Assembly: GCA_002794105.1 (NCBI GenBank)
Contig: PHFL01000039.1
Coordinates: forward strand, 171,096-235,095
Length of the DNA: 64,000 bases
Reading direction: 5' to 3'
DNA from: Candidatus Thermochlorobacter aerophilus
Lineage (GTDB): Bacteria; Bacteroidota; Chlorobiia; Chlorobiales; Thermochlorobacteraceae
Shown here: piece after piece, positions 51,342-59,378 of the stretch
Numbering within the stretch: the stretch's first letter is position 1
Layout of the letters: every line of letters starts with the position of its first letter
The notes under the pieces: model-generated
What the model was told of the DNA's origin: nothing
The model's input: only the letters and a program-made list of their open reading frames with translations
Databases searched by the model: none
Program-made: the position numbers and the translations under genes

Positions 51342-52090
51342 TATCCTTTTAAGGTTTTTTTGAAAAATTCAATCGTGCGTCGCCATGCATCTTCTGCATT
51401 GGCTTTGTTATAGCCCCTTGTGTTGTTCGGGTTCATGAAGGCGTGACCAGAATCTTCGTAGATTTTTATTTCACACATTCGCCCCAGTTCCTTCAGTGCA
51501 GTCTCAAAAGCTCTGACGCTCTCGACAGGGATACCTCGGTCTTGAGCCCCGAAAATGCCCAGCACACTTGCCTTGACTGTACCAAGCTCTGTTTTATCGC
51601 CACTGACTCGACCGTAGTTAATTACGCAGGCTGTCAGTTTCTCGCCCAGTTCTTTTGCTACAGTCAGTGAGTATGAACCACCCATGCACCAACCAATGGA
51701 GCCGATTTTTGCGGCATTGACTTCGCTGAGGCTTTGCAAGTACGCATAAGCACTTTTGAGGTCTCTGATGGCTCGGTCTTTGGGCAATCCGCTCATCAAC
51801 GCGCTGGCTTCATCGGGCTTGTTCGTGACTTTTCCGCGATACAAATCTACTGCCAAGACCACATATCCTTCACTTGCCAGTGCATCTGCCATGCTCTTAA
51901 TCCAGTCGTTGAGTCCCCACCATTCGTGAATCATGATGATGGCAGGATATTTGCCTTTCTCTTCTGGCATAGCCAAGTAGGCAGAGACTTCTTCTTCACC
52001 CGATTTGTATGTGACCATTTTCGAAATGGTCTTCGCTTGCAGGGCGCTTTCCATGCTTAGAAGCAATGCGAGTGCCACAATAATTTTCAT
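51341..52090 (-). CDS. exported dienelactone hydrolase family protein
   Basis: A 249-residue alpha/beta hydrolase with a signal peptide (about 1-19). The DLH fold is marked by YPAIIMIHEWWGLNDWIKS and the nucleophile elbow IGSIGWCMGGSYS (Cys135), with Asp184 in IFGAQDRGIPVE and His216 in EDSGHAFMNP. The triad is therefore complete. Natural substrates of exported DLH proteins are mostly unknown; ester or lactone hydrolysis in the periplasm is likely. It is followed directly by cobT and preceded by a paralogue 18 bases away that has lost two of these residues. Confidence 0.88.
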   Translation of the reverse strand: MKIIVALALLLSMESALQAKTISKMVTYKSGEEEVSAYLAMPEEKGKYPAIIMIHEWWGLNDWIKSMADALASEGYVVLAVDLYRGKVTNKPDEASALMSGLPKDRAIRDLKSAYAYLQSLSEVNAAKIGSIGWCMGGSYSLTVAKELGEKLTACVINYGRVSGDKTELGTVKASVLGIFGAQDRGIPVESVRAFETALKELGRMCEIKIYEDSGHAFMNPNNTRGYNKANAEDAWRRTIEFFKKTLKG

Positions 52091-52108
52091 GCTAAGTGTG
52101 CAGTTTGG

Positions 52109-52876
52109 TTATTGAGATGACTTCAGAAGGTAGGTTTTGAGAAACTTTATTGAGCGTTGCCATGCCTCATGGGCAGATGCTGGACAAAAATTTTCGTGGT
52201 TAGGTCGCAAAAATCCGAAGCCGGTTTCTTTATAAAAGTGTGTTTCTATGTGTTTCTGACGCGCATGCATGTTTTTCGTAAATTGTTCTACACTGCTGCG
52301 CTCGATGCCGAAGTCGTTTTCACCGACGTGAATCATGATTGGGCAATTCAACCGCTCTATTAAGCTGTCGGTCGTTGGAAGCGGCGCATAATTTACAACA
52401 CAGGCTTCAAACTTTTCTCTATGGCTTGATATTGCATCGAGCGCCAGCATGCCTCCCATTGCTATACCAAACAGCCCGATGTGCTTGAGCTTATAAGTTT
52501 CTTTGAGAAACTGTGCTGCATTTATGATGTTCTGACGTGCCTTGTCTTCTGGCAGGGCTCGTTCCAGTTCGTGTGCTTCCATCATATCTTCTGGCAACTT
52601 GCCTCCATACACATCCACAGCAAACGCCATGAACCCTTCGCGTGCTAAGGAGTCGCAGAGCGATTTTATCCAGTGGTCTAAGCCGAGGTTATCATGCAAG
52701 ACCAGCACGGCGGCGGCAGTTGCCGACGTCGGTTTTGCCAAGTATCCCAACGGCGGGGCGGATTGCTCTGTCAGCATATTGCCTACTGACGCTGATTGAA
52801 CGCCTACGATGAGCAGCACCAGCAGCACTCCTGACAGCCGTATTACAAAATCATGAACCTGTTGAATCGGTCGCAT
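52109..52876 (-). CDS. DLH-like protein with missing catalytic residues
   Basis: A 255-residue paralogue of the following hydrolase, aligned over its whole length: AAAVLVLHDNLGLDHWIKSL matches its oxyanion segment, and SAHEAWQRSIKFLKTYL matches its C-terminus. The nucleophile Cys is Ala139 (LFGIAMGG instead of SIGWCMGG), and the catalytic His is Phe220 (ETGFGF instead of DSGHAF); Asp188 is kept. It starts with a hydrophobic signal or anchor (about 12-30). It is probably not a hydrolase; a binding or partner role next to the active copy is possible. Confidence 0.82.
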   Translation of the reverse strand: MRPIQQVHDFVIRLSGVLLVLLIVGVQSASVGNMLTEQSAPPLGYLAKPTSATAAAVLVLHDNLGLDHWIKSLCDSLAREGFMAFAVDVYGGKLPEDMMEAHELERALPEDKARQNIINAAQFLKETYKLKHIGLFGIAMGGMLALDAISSHREKFEACVVNYAPLPTTDSLIERLNCPIMIHVGENDFGIERSSVEQFTKNMHARQKHIETHFYKETGFGFLRPNHENFCPASAHEAWQRSIKFLKTYLLKSSQ

Positions 52877-52953
52877 TTTTTCGCTAATTTCTCAAACATC
52901 TTAGCATAAGCAAACTTCCTTTCACAAAAACAAAATAAACTCAGGAGAATATC

Positions 52954-53133
52954 ATGAAGCGCATTCTCTTTGCTACACTCATGGGCTCAATTCTGCTTTT
53001 TGCAGCCATTTCACCCTCGAAAGCCATTTCTTTCAAGCCTAACCAAGCATCGGTGGTCGCTGATTCTACAGAAGGAGAAAAGAAAGCTGAAAAGAAGAAG
53101 AGCAAAAAGAAGAAGAAGAAGTCAGAGCAATAG
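52954..53133 (+). CDS. 59-residue exported Lys-rich protein
   Basis: A tiny gene with a clear ribosome site (AGGAG, seven bases before the ATG). The product has a classical signal peptide (MKRILFATLMGSILLFAAIS, cleavage near PSKA), a short middle and a C-terminal half dominated by Lys, ending KKKSEQ, with a run of six lysines. The mature part of about 35 residues would be a strongly basic, disordered peptide in the periplasm or outside. It is followed by a strong terminator, so it appears to be its own transcription unit. I do not recognise a family. Confidence 0.75.
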   Translation: MKRILFATLMGSILLFAAISPSKAISFKPNQASVVADSTEGEKKAEKKKSKKKKKKSEQ

Positions 53134-53153
53134 CTTGCCATCTTTATGGTTTT

Positions 53154-53193
53154 GTGATACCCAAGCTTTTACGGTTTGGGTATCACTTTCTTC
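53154..53193 (+). terminator. rho-independent terminator after the Lys-rich protein gene
   Basis: GTGATACCCAA (53154-53164) pairs with TTGGGTATCAC (53176-53186), followed by TTTCTTCT. Confidence 0.9.
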
Positions 53194-53196
53194 TGC

Positions 53197-53432
53197 ACTT
53201 GCTTGAAGAAATCGGCTCCTGCACACCAATTTATTACCTCGCCTCCAACTTCTTACTGACTCTGCGCAGCTAAACCGTAGCTGAATGTGCATGTAGTGAG
53301 CATAGTGTGAGTGCGACTAAATAAGCTGGGAGACACTCATGCCTTCGCTGCAGGACTGACATACCTATGTTGAGCACTTGCTTACAGAACCTTTTGGCTT
53401 ACTTGCATGCACTACTGCTTGCAAGTTGCTTA
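53197..53432 (+). promoter_or_regulatory. bchF upstream region with repeated ACTTGC motif
   Basis: Within the 348-base gap before bchF, ACTTGC occurs at 53197, 53376 and 53401, and inverted (GCAAGT) at 53421. The last two form an inverted repeat ACTTGCA/TGCAAGT with a 12-base loop, about 55-80 bases before the bchF start. This could be a regulator site for the bacteriochlorophyll operon. No gene is supported in this gap. Confidence 0.4.
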
Positions 53433-53481
53433 ATGTTGTGTTACATTTATTCACACTGGTTTAGAAAGGAGTAACATTTCC

Positions 53482-53952
53482 ATGCCTCGCTACACGCCAG
53501 AGCAATTGCGTATTCGTAACTCTTCGATTTGGACAAAAGTTCAGTTCGTTTTAGCGCCCATCCAGTTTGTGGTCTTCCTTGTTGGCTTCGTTATTACGCT
53601 GCTCTACTACAACGGGGTTATTCATGATTTTTCGCTTGTTACGATAGGGGTTTTTTTCAAGACGCTGTTTTTGGTGCTCCTCTTTGTGACGGGCGCCATT
53701 TGGGAAAAGCAGGTGTTTGGCATGTGGGTCTATTCTCCTGAGTTTTTTTGGGAAGATGTCGGTAGCACCATTGCCATCATTGTGCACTTTTCATACTTCG
53801 TGCTGGCGTATTTGAATTATTCGACCGAGGTTTTGGTCTGGTCTGCTTTTGCTGCATATTTGAGCTATGTGATTAATGCGCTACAATATCTTTTGCGTCT
53901 CTGGCTGGAGAAGCGAAACGAAAAGCGTCTCAAAGCCCAAGGGCTAATTTAG
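53482..53952 (+). CDS. bchF: 3-vinyl (bacterio)chlorophyllide hydratase BchF
   Basis: A 156-residue membrane protein with four hydrophobic helices that hydrates the C3-vinyl group of chlorophyllide to 3-hydroxyethyl, on the way to bacteriochlorophyll a. Family wording includes RYTPEQLRIRNSSIWTKVQ, FVTGAIWEKQVFGMWVYSPE with FFWEDVGS, and YLSYVINALQYLLRLWLEK. The green sulfur paralogue BchV (bacteriochlorophyll c) is similar, but the place next to bchC and bchX favours BchF. AAAGGAG lies 10 bases before the ATG. It is first in a bchF-bchC-yciI-bchX operon. Confidence 0.9.
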   Translation: MPRYTPEQLRIRNSSIWTKVQFVLAPIQFVVFLVGFVITLLYYNGVIHDFSLVTIGVFFKTLFLVLLFVTGAIWEKQVFGMWVYSPEFFWEDVGSTIAIIVHFSYFVLAYLNYSTEVLVWSAFAAYLSYVINALQYLLRLWLEKRNEKRLKAQGLI

Positions 53953-54008
53953 CCGCCATGGCGATATGTTCTTTTAGGTGAAGTTTAGTGCTGAAAGGAG
54001 AATTAACT

Positions 54009-54974
54009 ATGAAGTCAAAAGCAGTTGTATTCACTGCGCCCGGGCAGTTAGAACTGCGCGACGTTACCTTGCGTGAGCTTGATGCCCATGATGTGCTGGT
54101 TGAGACCTTCTGGACCTCGATTAGCGCCGGAACTGAAAAAATGCTCTTTACAGGTCGCCTACCCAAAATGCAAATGACGCAATACCCCGTCATTCCCGGG
54201 TATGAAACGGTCGGAAAGGTTATCCAAATTGGTAGTGCTGTTTCAGAAGATTACCTTGGTAAGTTCGTCTATGTCTCCGGTTCTTTTGGCTATACGGATG
54301 TCAATGCGGCGTTTGGTGGCGCTTCGCAGTATATCGTCTCGCCCTACCACAAGACCACGCGCTTGGATATTTTGAATGATGTTTCCTTAGGACTTGCTTT
54401 GCCGCTTGCTGCAACGGCTTTGCATATCGTAGACCTTGCGGCGGTGGCTGGGAAGCGAATTCTTGTGCTTGGCGAAGGTGCAGTAGGCTTGCTCGTCTGT
54501 GACTTTGCACGCCTATTCCATGCTGACCTAATTGCCGCCACAGACCTAAGCGATTTTCGCCTGTCCAAATCTACTGCACATCTGCGCATCAATGTGGCAC
54601 ACACCCCCCTTGAAGAAGCCTTAGGCACCATGCTCTTCGATGTCATCATCGACTGCACTGGTTCTATGGCTGCTATTGAAGATAGCCTAAGGTTTCTCAA
54701 CATGAATGGCACACTTGTGCTCGGTGGCTACTACGAGCGCATTGATTTGGCATATCACTTTGCATTTATGAAAGAGCTGAAAATTTTAGCTGCCAAACAG
54801 TGGGCGTTGGGCGATTTAGAACGCACCCTTGCTATTATGGCTGATGGTAGAATTGATTTTAAGCGCATTTTTACGCACTATAGTTCAGCATGGAACGGCT
54901 TGGTACAAGCATACGAGACTGCGTTCTACGATAGCAACTGTCTGAAATTTGTGCTTTCATGGAAAGCAGAATAA
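54009..54974 (+). CDS. bchC: bacteriochlorophyllide a dehydrogenase BchC
   Basis: Oxidises the 3-hydroxyethyl group of bacteriochlorophyllide a to acetyl using NAD, completing the ring side chain. A 321-residue zinc-less medium-chain dehydrogenase: KAVVFTAPGQLELRDVTL, SISAGTEKMLFTGRLP, PVIPGYETVGKV, the dinucleotide fold KRILVLGEGAVGLLVCDFA, and VIIDCTGSMAAIEDSLRFL. The ATG at 54009 has GAAAGGAG nine bases upstream; an earlier ATG at 53988 is less good. It lies 56 bases after bchF. Confidence 0.93.
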   Translation: MKSKAVVFTAPGQLELRDVTLRELDAHDVLVETFWTSISAGTEKMLFTGRLPKMQMTQYPVIPGYETVGKVIQIGSAVSEDYLGKFVYVSGSFGYTDVNAAFGGASQYIVSPYHKTTRLDILNDVSLGLALPLAATALHIVDLAAVAGKRILVLGEGAVGLLVCDFARLFHADLIAATDLSDFRLSKSTAHLRINVAHTPLEEALGTMLFDVIIDCTGSMAAIEDSLRFLNMNGTLVLGGYYERIDLAYHFAFMKELKILAAKQWALGDLERTLAIMADGRIDFKRIFTHYSSAWNGLVQAYETAFYDSNCLKFVLSWKAE

Positions 54975-54987
54975 GACTGTCTATATC

Positions 54988-55284
54988 ATGTTTGTCGTAA
55001 TCTACACCTACACTAAGCCACTCAGTGAAGTCGATGCCTTGCGGGCCGCACACTTAGCGTTTTTGGATAAAGAATATGCGGCAGGGCATTTTGTGGTTTC
55101 AGGTCGGCAAAATCCACCAGTTGGGGGCGTGTTAATTTCGCAACTGCACTCACGCCAAGAGTTAGAGTCAATTGTGAAGCAAGACCCCTACATTGCTCAT
55201 GGGGTTGCTACCTATCAGATTATTGAGTTTGTGCCAGCCAAATATGCCGCTGGCTTTGCACCGTTTCTGAATGTGCAAAGATGA
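54988..55284 (+). CDS. YciI-like protein in the bch operon
   Basis: A 98-residue protein of the YciI/ferredoxin-like alpha-beta fold: MFVVIYTYTKPLSEVDALRA, AHLAFLDKEYAAGHFVVSG, and DPYIAHGVATYQIIEFVP match the family's sheet strands and conserved His/Asp region. YciI proteins are small and mostly of unknown activity; some hydrolyse or dehalogenate, others are enzyme partners. It lies 13 bases after bchC and 38 before bchX, clearly co-transcribed with both, so a role in tetrapyrrole synthesis is plausible but unproven. The frame opens earlier at 54949, inside bchC. Confidence 0.85.
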   Translation: MFVVIYTYTKPLSEVDALRAAHLAFLDKEYAAGHFVVSGRQNPPVGGVLISQLHSRQELESIVKQDPYIAHGVATYQIIEFVPAKYAAGFAPFLNVQR

Positions 55285-55322
55285 ATTCATGACATTTAAC
55301 ACCGCAAAGAAAGGAGGACGAC

Positions 55323-56678
55323 ATGGCAGCACGCACCATTGCCATTTACGGGAAGGGTGGTATCGGCAAAAGCTTTATCACCACAAACCTGACAGCGACA
55401 TTTGCCTTGATGAATAAGCGTGTTCTACAAATTGGTTGCGACCCCAAACATGACTCGACTACCTCACTTTTTGGCGGAATTTCTTTGCCTACGGTCACGG
55501 AAGTGTTCGGTCAGAAAACCCAAACTCACGAAAAAGTTCAAGTTGAAGATATTGTCTTCAAACGCCAGCTGGAAGGATTCCCGCAACCTGTTTTTGGCAT
55601 TGAGCTCGGCGGTCCTGAAGTCGGTCGCGGATGCGGCGGTCGTGGCATCATCTCTGGCTTCGATGTCCTTGAGCGACTCGGTCTTTTCCAATGGGATTTA
55701 GATGTGATTTTGATGGATTTTCTTGGCGATGTGGTCTGTGGCGGCTTTGCTACACCGCTTGCGCGCTCCATGTGCGAAGAAGTGATTTTGGTAGTCTCCA
55801 ACGACCGCCAATCCATTTTTGCCGCCAATAACATCTGCATGGCGAATAACTATTTCAAGACCGTTGGCGGCAGTTCTCGTCTGCTTGGGCTCATTGTCAA
55901 CCGCGATGATGGGAGCGGCATTGCCGAGCGCTACGCCAAAGCGGCGGGCATTAACATCATCATGACTCTGCCTTACAGCTCTGCGGCACGTGACCTTGCC
56001 GATTCGTTCGATGTCGCCATTCGCTTGCCTGAAATTCGTGAGAAATTTTTTGACCTCTGCCAGCGCATTCTGCAGCGCTCGATTCCCTACTGCGAAGCAC
56101 GCGGGCTTTCTTACCACGAGTTTATGGCGCTCTTTGGCGATGTCGATACGCGCAAACCTGAACCTGCCCACATAGAGGACCTTAGGCTGGCAGAAAATCT
56201 TAATCTCGATGCTCATGCGCTTGTCCATGCATGCGCCACCGCAGGCCAGACCCATTCTGAGAAACCTATTTCGATTGATTTATCGAACCTGCCTCCTGCG
56301 CGTAACAGCCTTGGCGACCCAGTTGCCATTGGCTCCAATGCTGCCTCACTGCCGCAAACTGACGAGTTCATCCGTCCTACAAAGTCATCAGCACCTGCAT
56401 CCAAACTCCCACCAATGGCAGCCAAACGCTATCGTGTGTCAAGCGCTGCTTCATCTCAAGCACCTTTGAAACCCAAAACTGACCACGAGCGTCTGTTGCT
56501 TTGTCTGGAAAAATTACCACGCCACGAGCGAGAGCTTATCACGCTCTATGAAATCAAGCGCAAAAGCATTGATGAAATTTCCATCGAATGCCATCTTGAC
56601 CGGCATGAAGTGGAAACGCACTTGCAAAATGCACGCAAACATTTGAAGGAACTCTTCTTCAGTGCTGACCTGTATTAG
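55323..56678 (+). CDS. bchX: chlorophyllide a reductase iron protein BchX with sigma-4-like C-terminal extension
   Basis: The ATP-dependent Fe-S electron donor of chlorophyllide a reductase, which reduces ring B to make the bacteriochlorin. Residues 1-280 are a typical BchX: P-loop YGKGGIGKSFITTNL, QIGCDPKHDSTTSLFGG, and the two cluster cysteines in GRGCGGRGIISGFD (104) and DVVCGGFATPLAR (139). At 451 residues it is about 120 too long. A Pro/Ser/Ala-rich linker (about 305-386) leads to a helical domain (387-451) with LEKLPRHERELITLYEIKRK and SIDEISIECHLDRHEVETHL, which reads like sigma-factor region 4. BchY and BchZ are not adjacent. AAAGGAGG precedes the ATG. Confidence 0.93.
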   Translation: MAARTIAIYGKGGIGKSFITTNLTATFALMNKRVLQIGCDPKHDSTTSLFGGISLPTVTEVFGQKTQTHEKVQVEDIVFKRQLEGFPQPVFGIELGGPEVGRGCGGRGIISGFDVLERLGLFQWDLDVILMDFLGDVVCGGFATPLARSMCEEVILVVSNDRQSIFAANNICMANNYFKTVGGSSRLLGLIVNRDDGSGIAERYAKAAGINIIMTLPYSSAARDLADSFDVAIRLPEIREKFFDLCQRILQRSIPYCEARGLSYHEFMALFGDVDTRKPEPAHIEDLRLAENLNLDAHALVHACATAGQTHSEKPISIDLSNLPPARNSLGDPVAIGSNAASLPQTDEFIRPTKSSAPASKLPPMAAKRYRVSSAASSQAPLKPKTDHERLLLCLEKLPRHERELITLYEIKRKSIDEISIECHLDRHEVETHLQNARKHLKELFFSADLY

Positions 56679-56794
56679 CGCTTACCGTGCAGCTTGAGAT
56701 TTGCAGTATGCGCGCAGGGTTACTTGTTCGTTTGTGTTCTGTATATTGTGCCGAACGCTTGTGCGTTTTGTAATTCATACATTTTTGATTGAAT

Positions 56795-57331
56795 ATGTCG
56801 TCTGATGACACTCTGAAGCATCTGGTCAGCGAATCGCTTAAAGATGCCGAGGCACTTGCCGAGCTTGAACAGCAATGTGCCCAGCATCCTGATGATTACG
56901 AAGCACATTACAAGCTTGCCGAAGCCTACGCTGCGCGCGGTCGCTTCACTGAAGCTGCTACTGCTTACCGTGCTGCACTTGCCTGTAAGTCCGATTTTGA
57001 ACATGCATGGGTGGGTTTAGGCATTGCCGAACTTCAGCGCGGCGAACTTGAATCAGCGATTGCCGCACTTTCCCAAGCTGCTGCACTCAATCCTAACTCT
57101 CCTGAAATCCACTTCTATTTGGGTAATGCACTCGATGATGCGGGTAAAAACCAAGAAGCTATCGCCGCCCTGCAAAAAGCACTTGCTCTCTATCCGCAAT
57201 TTGAAGAAGCTCATCTTGCTCTGGGGTTCTTATACTTTCGCACTGGTAACCAGCAGGGTGTACGCGAGCAGTATCAGCAACTTCAATCCTTAGGCAGTCC
57301 GCTGGCAACACAACTTTCTCACCTTTTATAG
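56795..57331 (+). CDS. tetratricopeptide repeat protein
   Basis: A 178-residue soluble protein of about four TPR units (YEAHYKLAEAYAARGRFTEA, EHAWVGLGIAELQRGELESA, PEIHFYLGNALDDAGKNQEA, EEAHLALGFLYFRTGNQQGV). There is no signal peptide. It begins 116 bases after bchX and ends 12 bases before a second TPR gene, so it may be expressed with the latter. The partner is unknown; the frame also opens two codons earlier at a TTG. Confidence 0.8.
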   Translation: MSSDDTLKHLVSESLKDAEALAELEQQCAQHPDDYEAHYKLAEAYAARGRFTEAATAYRAALACKSDFEHAWVGLGIAELQRGELESAIAALSQAAALNPNSPEIHFYLGNALDDAGKNQEAIAALQKALALYPQFEEAHLALGFLYFRTGNQQGVREQYQQLQSLGSPLATQLSHLL

Positions 57332-57342
57332 CACATTGTTGT

Positions 57343-57915
57343 ATGAAGTTAGCACTGTTTTTTTCTGCGATATTTGCGGCGCTATGCGCTGTGTCGTGCA
57401 ACGACCCTAAAGCCAAAGCCCGAGAGGACATTCAGAACCTTCAAGAGACCGTCAAGTATTTGCCTAATAATCCCAAGCTCTTTGTGCGCTTGGGCATGGC
57501 ACATGCTTCACTAGGTGAGTATGATAAAGCCATCAATGCTTTTCGAAGAGCCATTGAGCTCAACCCCACCGATACGGCTACGCTTATTCGACTTTCTATC
57601 ATGGCGTTTCAACTTGAGCGATACGAAGATGCGCTGTGGGGATTTCAGAAAATTGTTGCCCTTCAACCCAATAGCATCGATGCACATCGCAATCTGGGCA
57701 ATGTGTATGTCAAAATGAAAAAATTTCGTGAAGCTATTCCTTCCTATAAGCAAGTTATCGGGCTCGATTCGCTCAATGTAGAAGCTTACTATAGCCTTGG
57801 CGTCTGCTACTACGAACTGGGCGAACGCGATTCTGCACAGATGTGCTATGAGCGCATCAAAGACAAAAACACCTACCTTGCTGGCGCATTACAGCGCAAA
57901 CTTGCGCCAAAATAA
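57343..57915 (+). CDS. TPR lipoprotein
   Basis: A 190-residue lipoprotein: a short signal peptide with lipobox CAVSC (Cys 19), then TPR units (PKLFVRLGMAHASLGEYDKA, IDAHRNLGNVYVKMKKFREA, VEAYYSLGVCYYELGERDSA). It probably sits on the outer or inner membrane facing the periplasm as an adaptor. It follows the cytoplasmic TPR gene by 12 bases, and the two may form a pair across the membrane. Confidence 0.85.
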   Translation: MKLALFFSAIFAALCAVSCNDPKAKAREDIQNLQETVKYLPNNPKLFVRLGMAHASLGEYDKAINAFRRAIELNPTDTATLIRLSIMAFQLERYEDALWGFQKIVALQPNSIDAHRNLGNVYVKMKKFREAIPSYKQVIGLDSLNVEAYYSLGVCYYELGERDSAQMCYERIKDKNTYLAGALQRKLAPK

Positions 57916-57941
57916 GCCCCTCTTGAAAAACAAGTTTTTTG

Positions 57942-57949
57942 TATTTTTG
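57942..57949 (+). promoter_or_regulatory. candidate -7 element for ugd
   Basis: TATTTTTG, 26 bases before the ugd ATG, fits TAnnTTTG. The -33 part is weak. Confidence 0.3.
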
Positions 57950-57975
57950 TTGCCCTAAACTTAGACTCATCATAC

Positions 57976-59295
57976 ATGTTCAAAATCGCCGTCATCGGCA
58001 CCGGCTACGTTGGGCTGGTTGCCGGCACATGTTTTGCCGAAACGGGTAACGACGTCACTTGCGTCGACATCAATGAAGAAAAAGTCAAACAGCTTTCTGA
58101 GGGCAAGATTACGATTTTTGAGCCTGGCTTGGAAGTGCTCTTTCGGCGCAATTTGCGTGAAGGGCGATTGAGATTTACCACCCAACTTGCTGAAGCGGTT
58201 CACCCTGCTGAACTTGTCTTTCTTGCCTTACCTACACCGCCGGGCGAAGACGGTTCTGCTGATTTGAAACATGTGCTCGATGTTGCTCATGAGCTTGGCA
58301 AGCTTATCCACTCCTATAAAATCATTGTGAATAAATCTACAGTGCCGGTGGGCACTGCAGAGATGGTGCGCTCTGCAATTGCCACACATGCCAAATGTGA
58401 GTTTGATGTGGTCAGTAACCCTGAATTTTTGCGCGAGGGGGTTGCTGTCGAGGATTTTCTCAAGCCAGAGCGCATTGTCATTGGCAGCTCTTCAGCGCGT
58501 GCTATTGAAATTATGAGGCAACTCTACGAACCTTTTGTCCGACAAGGCAATCCAATTCTTGTCATGGACGAGCGCAGCGCTGAACTAACCAAATATGCTG
58601 CTAATGCAATGCTGGCGCTGAGGATTTCATTTATGAATGAAATCTCTAACATCTGCGACCGTGTCGGCGCTAATGTTGATGCTATTCGCCGTGGCATTGG
58701 TACCGACTCACGCATTGGCAAGCAATTTCTTTACGCTGGTATTGGCTATGGTGGCAGTTGCTTTCCCAAAGATGTCAAGGCACTTATTAAAACCGCTGAG
58801 GCTTACGGCTACGATTTCAAAATCATGAAATCCGTAGAGCTTGTCAATGAAGCACAAAAACGGATTTTGATTGAAAAAATTGAAAAACATTTCGGCGGCA
58901 GTGCAAATGTAAAGGGCAAAAAATTTGCACTCTGGGGACTTTCGTTCAAGCCCAATACGGACGACATTCGTGAAGCTCCAGCATTAGTCATCATTGATGA
59001 GCTTCTAAAGCGCGGTGCCAGCATTGCAGCATATGACCCAGAAGCTATGGATAACGCTCGCAAACTTTATGAAGGCAAAATTATATTTGTCGCCAAAGAT
59101 TACGATGCCCTTGTCGATGCCGATGCCCTCATTATTGCCACAGAATGGAATGAATTTCGCAATCCAGACTTCAATAAGATGCGTTCTTATCTGCGTGGTA
59201 AGGTTATCTTTGATGGACGCAATGTCTATGACCCTCAAAAAATGAAGCAGATGGGTTTTGAGTATTACAGCATTGGCCGTCCAACCGTTGATTGA
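57976..59295 (+). CDS. ugd: UDP-glucose 6-dehydrogenase
   Basis: Oxidises UDP-glucose twice with NAD to UDP-glucuronate, a precursor for surface polysaccharides. The 439 residues start with KIAVIGTGYVGLVAGTCFAE; the family core has STVPVGTAEMV, VSNPEFLREGVAVEDFLKP, ELTKYAANAMLALRISFMNE, and the catalytic Cys in GIGYGGSCFPKDVKAL. KFALWGLSFKPNTDDIREAP lies in the C-terminal domain. No glycosyltransferases are adjacent. comM starts 83 bases after its stop. Confidence 0.96.
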   Translation: MFKIAVIGTGYVGLVAGTCFAETGNDVTCVDINEEKVKQLSEGKITIFEPGLEVLFRRNLREGRLRFTTQLAEAVHPAELVFLALPTPPGEDGSADLKHVLDVAHELGKLIHSYKIIVNKSTVPVGTAEMVRSAIATHAKCEFDVVSNPEFLREGVAVEDFLKPERIVIGSSSARAIEIMRQLYEPFVRQGNPILVMDERSAELTKYAANAMLALRISFMNEISNICDRVGANVDAIRRGIGTDSRIGKQFLYAGIGYGGSCFPKDVKALIKTAEAYGYDFKIMKSVELVNEAQKRILIEKIEKHFGGSANVKGKKFALWGLSFKPNTDDIREAPALVIIDELLKRGASIAAYDPEAMDNARKLYEGKIIFVAKDYDALVDADALIIATEWNEFRNPDFNKMRSYLRGKVIFDGRNVYDPQKMKQMGFEYYSIGRPTVD

Positions 59296-59378
59296 CCTCG
59301 ATGCAGAGTGTTTGCGCCCACCAAAATGGGGCTGTAACTGATGTTACGCATAACTTTTCAATCCAATGCATTGGTGCT

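Noticed and set aside
53368..53386. PpsR/CrtJ site (TGT-N12-ACA) upstream of bchF
   Set aside because: The spacing between TGT and ACA is 13, not 12, and there is no second copy.
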